Origin: Nostoc sp. C052
GTDB taxonomy: Bacteria > Cyanobacteriota > Cyanobacteriia > Cyanobacteriales > Nostocaceae
Direction: 5' to 3'
NCBI RefSeq assembly: GCF_013393905.1
Contig: NZ_CP040272.1
Location: forward strand, 5,018,001 to 5,082,000
DNA: 64,000 nt
In this document: piece after piece, positions 59,881-64,000 of the stretch
Position numbering within the stretch: position 1 is the first letter of the stretch
Layout: each line of letters begins with the position of its first letter
Translations under genes and position numbers: made by a program
The notes under the pieces: generated by a model
Databases searched by the model: none
Seen by the model: the letters and a program-made list of their open reading frames with translations, nothing else
Told to the model about the DNA's origin: nothing

Positions 59881-60885
59881 TCAGCTTCCCGCACCAAAAA
59901 CTTCTCCCACAGTTAAGCGGGTACCATTAACAAAATCCCATCCCGACTGGGGACGTTTACCGGCTAGCTGAACTTCTCGCAACAGCAACAATCCTTCCCC
60001 AGTTTGGACGATCGCACCAATTCCTTTGATAATGCTAACTACAACTCCCGGTTTGTCTAATGTGTTTGACAAATCAGGCAATTTATGCAGTAATTCTTGT
60101 AGTTCTGGTGGTAGATTGCGTTCGCCTATTGAACCAAGGGGAGCAGAAGCGGTGATTTTCAACAAATTGTTACGAAAGGTAGCCGTGCAGTTAGGGTAAA
60201 AGCCTCTAATTTGATTGTGTAATTGCATCGCACTTTTTGACCAATCCAAAGCATAGTCTGGTTTTTGAATCAGAGGCGCATAAGTAGCAGCTAAATTATC
60301 TTGGGGAATTGGTTGAATTTCTTGACGTTCCAACTTCAACAGAGTCTTCACCAATAAATCTCCACCAATCGCCGCTAGTCTTTCGGCTAAATCTTGGGCA
60401 TTATCTAGTAATCCAATGGGTGTAGTGGCGATTTGGAGCATTGCGCCGGTATCCATCCCGACATCCATTAACATAGTCGTGATCCCCGTTTCGCTTTCAC
60501 CGTTATACAAACACCACTGAATCGGCGCTGCACCGCGATATTTGGGTAAAATCGAGCCATGCACATTAATGCAGGCCAATTTTGGCATCTTCAAGATTTT
60601 TGCCGATAAAATCTGTCCATAAGCGACAACAACAAACACATCTGCATCTAATTCTTTGAGTTTGGTTAAAGTTTCAGTGTCTTTTTTGACTCGTTCGGGT
60701 TGCCATACTGGTAAATTGTGAGCAGTTGCGATCGCTTTTACTGGTGTTGGCGTTAGTTTATTTCCGCGTTCCCGACGTTTATCTGGTTGGGTAACAACTG
60801 CCAGCACCTCAAATTCTGAATGATTCAATAACTTTTCCAATGTGGGTACAGCAAACTGAGGTGTACCAAAAAATACAATTTTCAT
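59881..60885 (-). CDS. fmt: methionyl-tRNA formyltransferase
   Basis: Formylates Met-tRNA-fMet for translation initiation. The 334-residue protein starts MKIVFFGTPQFAVPTLEKLL, then VVTQPDKRRERGNKLTPTPV, and has the catalytic NVHGSILPKYRGAAPIQW, MDVGMDTGAMLQI, and the C-terminal OB-like domain. Active-site Asn, His and Asp are in their places. Length is right. Start ATG 60885. No def gene is adjacent. Confidence 0.97.
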   Translation of the reverse strand: MKIVFFGTPQFAVPTLEKLLNHSEFEVLAVVTQPDKRRERGNKLTPTPVKAIATAHNLPVWQPERVKKDTETLTKLKELDADVFVVVAYGQILSAKILKMPKLACINVHGSILPKYRGAAPIQWCLYNGESETGITTMLMDVGMDTGAMLQIATTPIGLLDNAQDLAERLAAIGGDLLVKTLLKLERQEIQPIPQDNLAATYAPLIQKPDYALDWSKSAMQLHNQIRGFYPNCTATFRNNLLKITASAPLGSIGERNLPPELQELLHKLPDLSNTLDKPGVVVSIIKGIGAIVQTGEGLLLLREVQLAGKRPQSGWDFVNGTRLTVGEVFGAGS

Positions 60886-61851
60886 TAATATATTAGTTGT
60901 TAGTCATTAGTTAATCGTAAGTGCGCCCCTCACAACTGACAACATTTAAGTTGTATTTTGAAACAGAAATCACTCAGATAGCATCTAATAGGCTAATGTA
61001 TTCTAGACGGCAGTTGCAAAATACAATTGATTCTCTGTAAATAATATTGGCTGTTTGGTGGTACAATATTTTCGTATTCATGAAACCAAAGCCTGCTTGA
61101 TTAACTTAATAGTTAAGTTTGTAAGTGTAAGAGCTAGTATCAACTGCATCTGCCTCTAGTGAACCTAATCACTTAGTGGTTTTTCGTCGCGAGTCGCTAG
61201 AGCATCTACCGTGTAACTTTTGTTGTGTTCCCCGTCGTCTTCCCGAAATTGGCTTGAAATACAGTTGCGTTTCCAAAAAACTATTGCGTCTTCTAGCTAT
61301 TTTTGTAGTTTAGATAGCAATTTATAACTTTGGGTTGCTGACAGCAATATCTTCTGAGTATGATGTATTATGCGTCTTCTTTCCCAGGTTTTTAATTAAC
61401 GCCTCACGTGTACCATCTTGAGGGTTACGCTGCTATATTTAGTGTGTAACTTGCTTATTTGCTGTGTACTAGCGATCGCTAGTATGATCCCCAGATGCTA
61501 AGTTATCTCACTCTTAGTTGCAAGCGTCATTCTCCAAACTCTACCCGAAATATCCTTTAACCAATACCTATTTTTGGTGTGGTTGGGTATAGCAATCTTA
61601 TATATCGTGTAGTAATTACTGAGTTCTCAGCATATTTACTATACTCGCATATTTTTGCCAAAAAACATTCAGTACCTTAGGAAGAAAAGGTGTAGACAAT
61701 GATACTTAATTTTTGTAAACCTCTACAAACTTTGAAGCAATTATCTAGTCAAAGTTTTTAGTTTCTTGTTATACATATAACTACCGCCTGCCCCATTGCT
61801 ACATAGGTATTGCTTCTCACATAGCAACCGCCCCCTCTAGAGAGTCTACAA
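60886..61851. other. gene-free spacer of about 965 bases
   Basis: I see no convincing coding frame. CTAGTGAACCTAATCACTTAG followed by TGGTTTTT (61158-61190) is a weak hairpin with a T-run and might end a small RNA. The right part should contain the promoter of the gene at 61852. Confidence 0.4.
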
Positions 61852-63168
61852 ATGCTTAAACCCCTTTTGCTGTCAGGATGGTTCCGCGCCCAACCATTTC
61901 TCAATTACGTTGTCGTTGTCATATTGATTGCACCCTTACTAGGGGCATCGACTCACTCGAACCCAGTAAGATCCGAAGTAGCTAAACTAACTTCGATAGC
62001 TGGAGAGTCTGACTCTGTATTAAAGGAAATAGCTGTAGTTGGGGAACCTGAGATAGCTGAAACATTATTAAAAACAGATCAAATCGACTCATTAATAGAA
62101 GAAGACTTTGACTCTGCACCAACAGAAAGTAGTGCTGTTCAGCAATCGCAAGTATTACTAGCAGATAAAACTGAGTCTTTGGATCAATTAGATAGTGCTG
62201 TGTCAAGTAGCGATGTAACTATTCCCGATTCTTTGGCAGCCGTTGAACTCGCACCATCAACAGATGTTTCTGTTAGTCAACTTAATTTAATACGAAAACT
62301 CAAAGCTGCTAATGTCAAGTCTTTGAGGGGACAAGAAAATTCTCCCTCTAGAACAAAGTCTTTGACAGCAACTCAAGTAGCACCACCTATTAGAGAATCA
62401 CAACCAACCACAACGACAGAAATACCTGTTGCAGAACCAGTTGATGAGTCCCAAGCAGAACAAATAGATCCCATCGGTAGTCCTCATCCGATTCCTTGGA
62501 AATGGATTACAGCAACTCAAGAGGCTATTGGTTCCAAGGGTGGTTCTGGAGTGCGTCATTATCGCAGCGTACCCGTGATTTCTCCAGATGGTAAATATGC
62601 TGTTTATAGTCGGGTACAACTGGAGGTAAAACCCCAAATGTACAACAGCCGTGTCACCAGTGTTCTGTTTGTTCAAGATATGCAAACTAAGAAATTGTGG
62701 GTGATGGCTTCAACGACTCCAATTAGCGATCCTTTGTTAAAGGTAAAGGCTGTAAAGACAGAATCTTCAGAAGAAACTGATCCGAGCGGTAAAATTGGGG
62801 TATTAGTTCCAGTTAGTTGGTCAGAAAAAGGCGATCGCTTCTTAGCACGTAAGTTTGAAGGTATATTTAACACAGGTGATTCTACAGATAGTGCAGTGAT
62901 TTGGGATCGGCAAAAAAATCACGCTAATATAGTTGCTCCTGTTAACGAGGAAGAACAACATGATAAAGTTGCCGTCTTGTTAGGCTGGAGTAAAAGTCAA
63001 CCGGATCAGGTGTTGTTCCGTGCAGGAGAGTTGGGTGAGGATAACTGGCCATTAGTGCAAGTTACTAATGATGGCAAGACTGTCACGACAACAGACAACG
63101 ATCAGCCGATTACTTTCGGTAAAAAGGTGACAGAAATTTGGGCAGGGCCACAAGTCGCCTACCGATAG
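61852..63168 (+). CDS. membrane-anchored or secreted cyanobacterial protein of unknown function
   Basis: A 438-residue protein with an N-terminal hydrophobic helix (NYVVVVILIAPLLGAS) that is either a signal peptide or an anchor. The region to about residue 200 is disordered in look: rich in Ser, Thr, Glu, Asp and Val (for example TTTTEIPVAEPVDESQAEQI). The C-terminal part (from 210) is a folded domain with beta-propeller-like pieces: YRSVPVISPDGKYAVYSRVQ, VTSVLFVQDMQTKKLWVM, VPVSWSEKGDRFLARKFEG and SAVIWDRQKN. No enzyme motif. A strong terminator follows. Conserved in filamentous cyanobacteria as far as I recall; role unknown. Confidence 0.75.
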   Translation: MLKPLLLSGWFRAQPFLNYVVVVILIAPLLGASTHSNPVRSEVAKLTSIAGESDSVLKEIAVVGEPEIAETLLKTDQIDSLIEEDFDSAPTESSAVQQSQVLLADKTESLDQLDSAVSSSDVTIPDSLAAVELAPSTDVSVSQLNLIRKLKAANVKSLRGQENSPSRTKSLTATQVAPPIRESQPTTTTEIPVAEPVDESQAEQIDPIGSPHPIPWKWITATQEAIGSKGGSGVRHYRSVPVISPDGKYAVYSRVQLEVKPQMYNSRVTSVLFVQDMQTKKLWVMASTTPISDPLLKVKAVKTESSEETDPSGKIGVLVPVSWSEKGDRFLARKFEGIFNTGDSTDSAVIWDRQKNHANIVAPVNEEEQHDKVAVLLGWSKSQPDQVLFRAGELGEDNWPLVQVTNDGKTVTTTDNDQPITFGKKVTEIWAGPQVAYR

Positions 63169-63190
63169 ATTATAAAAAATCCTATATACT

Positions 63191-63225
63191 CCCGTTGTTA
63201 TCACTGCTGACAACGGGATTTTTTT
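63191..63225 (+). terminator. intrinsic terminator
   Basis: CCCGTTGT and ACAACGGG form a stem with an 11-base loop followed by ATTTTTTT, 22 bases after the stop codon. A textbook rho-independent terminator. Confidence 0.92.
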
Positions 63226-63267
63226 GGCGTTGTATAAAATATTGATGATTCTTGTGGGGTGGGCATC

Positions 63268-63384
63268 AATACTTGTCGGGTTTTGGGGAAAAGGGCAAGG
63301 GGAAAGAAAAAACCTTTAACCTTTACCCTTTAACCTTTTCCCCAAAGCTAATTCCAAGTTGAAATGCAAAACCCGAGCAGTATT
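63268..63384. repeat. inverted-repeat element, AATACTTGTCGGG family, nested in another repeat
   Basis: Ends AATACTTGTCGGGTTTTG and, inverted, CAAAACCCGAGCAGTATT (16 of 18 match). Inside, TTTTGGGGAAAAGGG pairs with CCTTTTCCCCAAA. It is flanked on both sides by GGGGTGGGCAT, the core word of the TTAGGGACTTCC family. Confidence 0.8.
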
Positions 63385-63551
63385 GGGGTGGGCATTGGCC
63401 GAGATGCATGTAATTTCCGGCAAGATGGACTCTTAACCCTTATCCTGTGTGGATTTGAAAAATTGCTATATTAGAGTCAAAAAAGCCGTTATTTACAACG
63501 GAAAATCAAGCCTTTTCAGTTCATTTTGCAGGTTTTAGGTCATATCTCGGC

Positions 63552-64000
63552 TCAATATCTATCTAAGTCAGATGAAGATAGTTTTTGACTTGGCAAATGA
63601 TAATATGTCGCAGAAAGTTGTGCCACCATCGCTGCACGAGATGACACCTCAAGCTTACGGAACATTCGCTTCAAAGCCTGCTTGACAGAATTTTCAGTAA
63701 TCCAAAGTTCAGCCCCAATTTCTGCGTTAGTTCGTCCTAACGCAACCAACGCAGAAATTTGCAACTCACGAGACGTTAAACGATTGATTTTAAACGGTTG
63801 ATGCTGCGCTTCTTGTGGAGTTGCACTTTGCGTTAATCGCATGGTTGTAGCCCAAACCGATAAGTGCAAGCAGATGGCGCTCAAATCAGCTAGATTTTGG
63901 GTATTAAAGGCAGGCATCGACTTTTCACGAGTACAGCCCACGACACCTACTAATTGACCACGATCAATAATCGGTCCTGCCATCACATGCCAATGATCGG
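63552..64000 (-). CDS. LuxR-type transcriptional regulator, probably with GAF domain (5' end outside window)
   Basis: C-terminal part of a DNA-binding regulator, running off the right edge. The frame stays open from the edge (DHWHVMAGPIIDRGQLVGVV) through the end of a GAF-like domain, then a helix-turn-helix of the LuxR type: NRLTSRELQISALVALGRTN and AEIGAELWITENSVKQALKR, MFRKLEVSSRAAMVAQL. The ATG at 63986 is internal to the domain, so it is not the true start. A GAF domain would sense a small molecule. The spacer to the left (63385-63551) contains no gene. Confidence 0.82.
   Translation of the reverse strand, partial: DHWHVMAGPIIDRGQLVGVVGCTREKSMPAFNTQNLADLSAICLHLSVWATTMRLTQSATPQEAQHQPFKINRLTSRELQISALVALGRTNAEIGAELWITENSVKQALKRMFRKLEVSSRAAMVAQLSATYYHLPSQKLSSSDLDRY

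Noticed and set aside
61158..61190. Small RNA ending in a weak hairpin with T-run
   Set aside because: Stem is imperfect and no known cyanobacterial RNA (6S, Yfr1, tmRNA) was recognised in the spacer.

Overview
The window is chromosomal DNA of a filamentous, probably heterocyst-forming cyanobacterium of the Nostoc type. Three things point there: the very frequent octamer GCGATCGC (HIP1), many intergenic arrays of degenerate 7-base repeats (ATGACCA, CCAAAAT, GGGCATT and similar), and genes found only in oxygenic phototrophs or typical of cyanobacteria (zeta-carotene desaturase, a fused molybdate transporter, several cyanobacterial conserved hypotheticals). Species cannot be told from the sequence alone. 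No rRNA, tRNA or CRISPR array was recognised.

Layout. 1-8.2 kb: housekeeping and small genes (proS cut by the window edge, a frameshifted Uma2 nuclease gene, a glycerolipid-type acyltransferase, era, a NarL-type response regulator, tspO-like, a VanX-like dipeptidase). 8.5-13.4 kb: the most unusual locus, a three-gene run made of a trypsin-co-occurring small protein, a trypsin-NTPase fusion, and a membrane-anchored NTPase that is split by a frameshift inside a GC-rich 12-base minisatellite. 13.8-21.2 kb: PLP decarboxylase, ABC exporter pair, PrxQ, cobyric acid synthase, ferredoxin. 21.3-22.5 kb: two toxin-antitoxin pairs (HigBA-like, HicAB). 22.6-24.5 kb: zds with an SRPBCC partner. 24.9-26.7 kb: gene-poor and repeat-rich. 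26.7-36.3 kb: DUF-type protein, A-type Fe-S carrier, TPR, SDR, FHA, copper P-type ATPase, TM2 protein. 37-45.8 kb: CPBP protease, a desaturase/SDR fusion, a GC-rich secreted protein that looks foreign, RecQ, sulfate-binding lipoprotein. 46-51.7 kb: MsrB, a Lys-rich microprotein, a degenerate MBL protein, an aminotransferase, a Met/Cys-rich copper-binding protein. 52-64 kb: ModBC fusion, potassium channel with two RCK domains, methyltransferase, carotenoid-type FAD oxidoreductase, fmt, a cyanobacterial membrane protein and a partial LuxR regulator.

How genes work together. The 8.5-13.4 kb run looks like one operon whose products couple a protease to nucleotide-dependent switches at the membrane, an architecture seen in proposed bacterial conflict/defence systems. 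Metal and redox handling recurs elsewhere: copper P-type ATPase, Csp-like copper store, PrxQ, MsrB, ferredoxin, A-type Fe-S carrier.

Repeats are the other main theme. At least four families of small inverted-repeat elements (MITE-like, roughly 90-155 bp) and many heptamer arrays fill the spacers. In two cases (the copper ATPase P-domain and the ModB/ModC linker) spacer-type low-complexity sequence has become part of a protein. Three genes too short for usual ORF cut-offs were found by eye: a 56-aa ribbon-helix-helix protein, a 59-aa membrane protein and a 29-aa Lys-rich protein.
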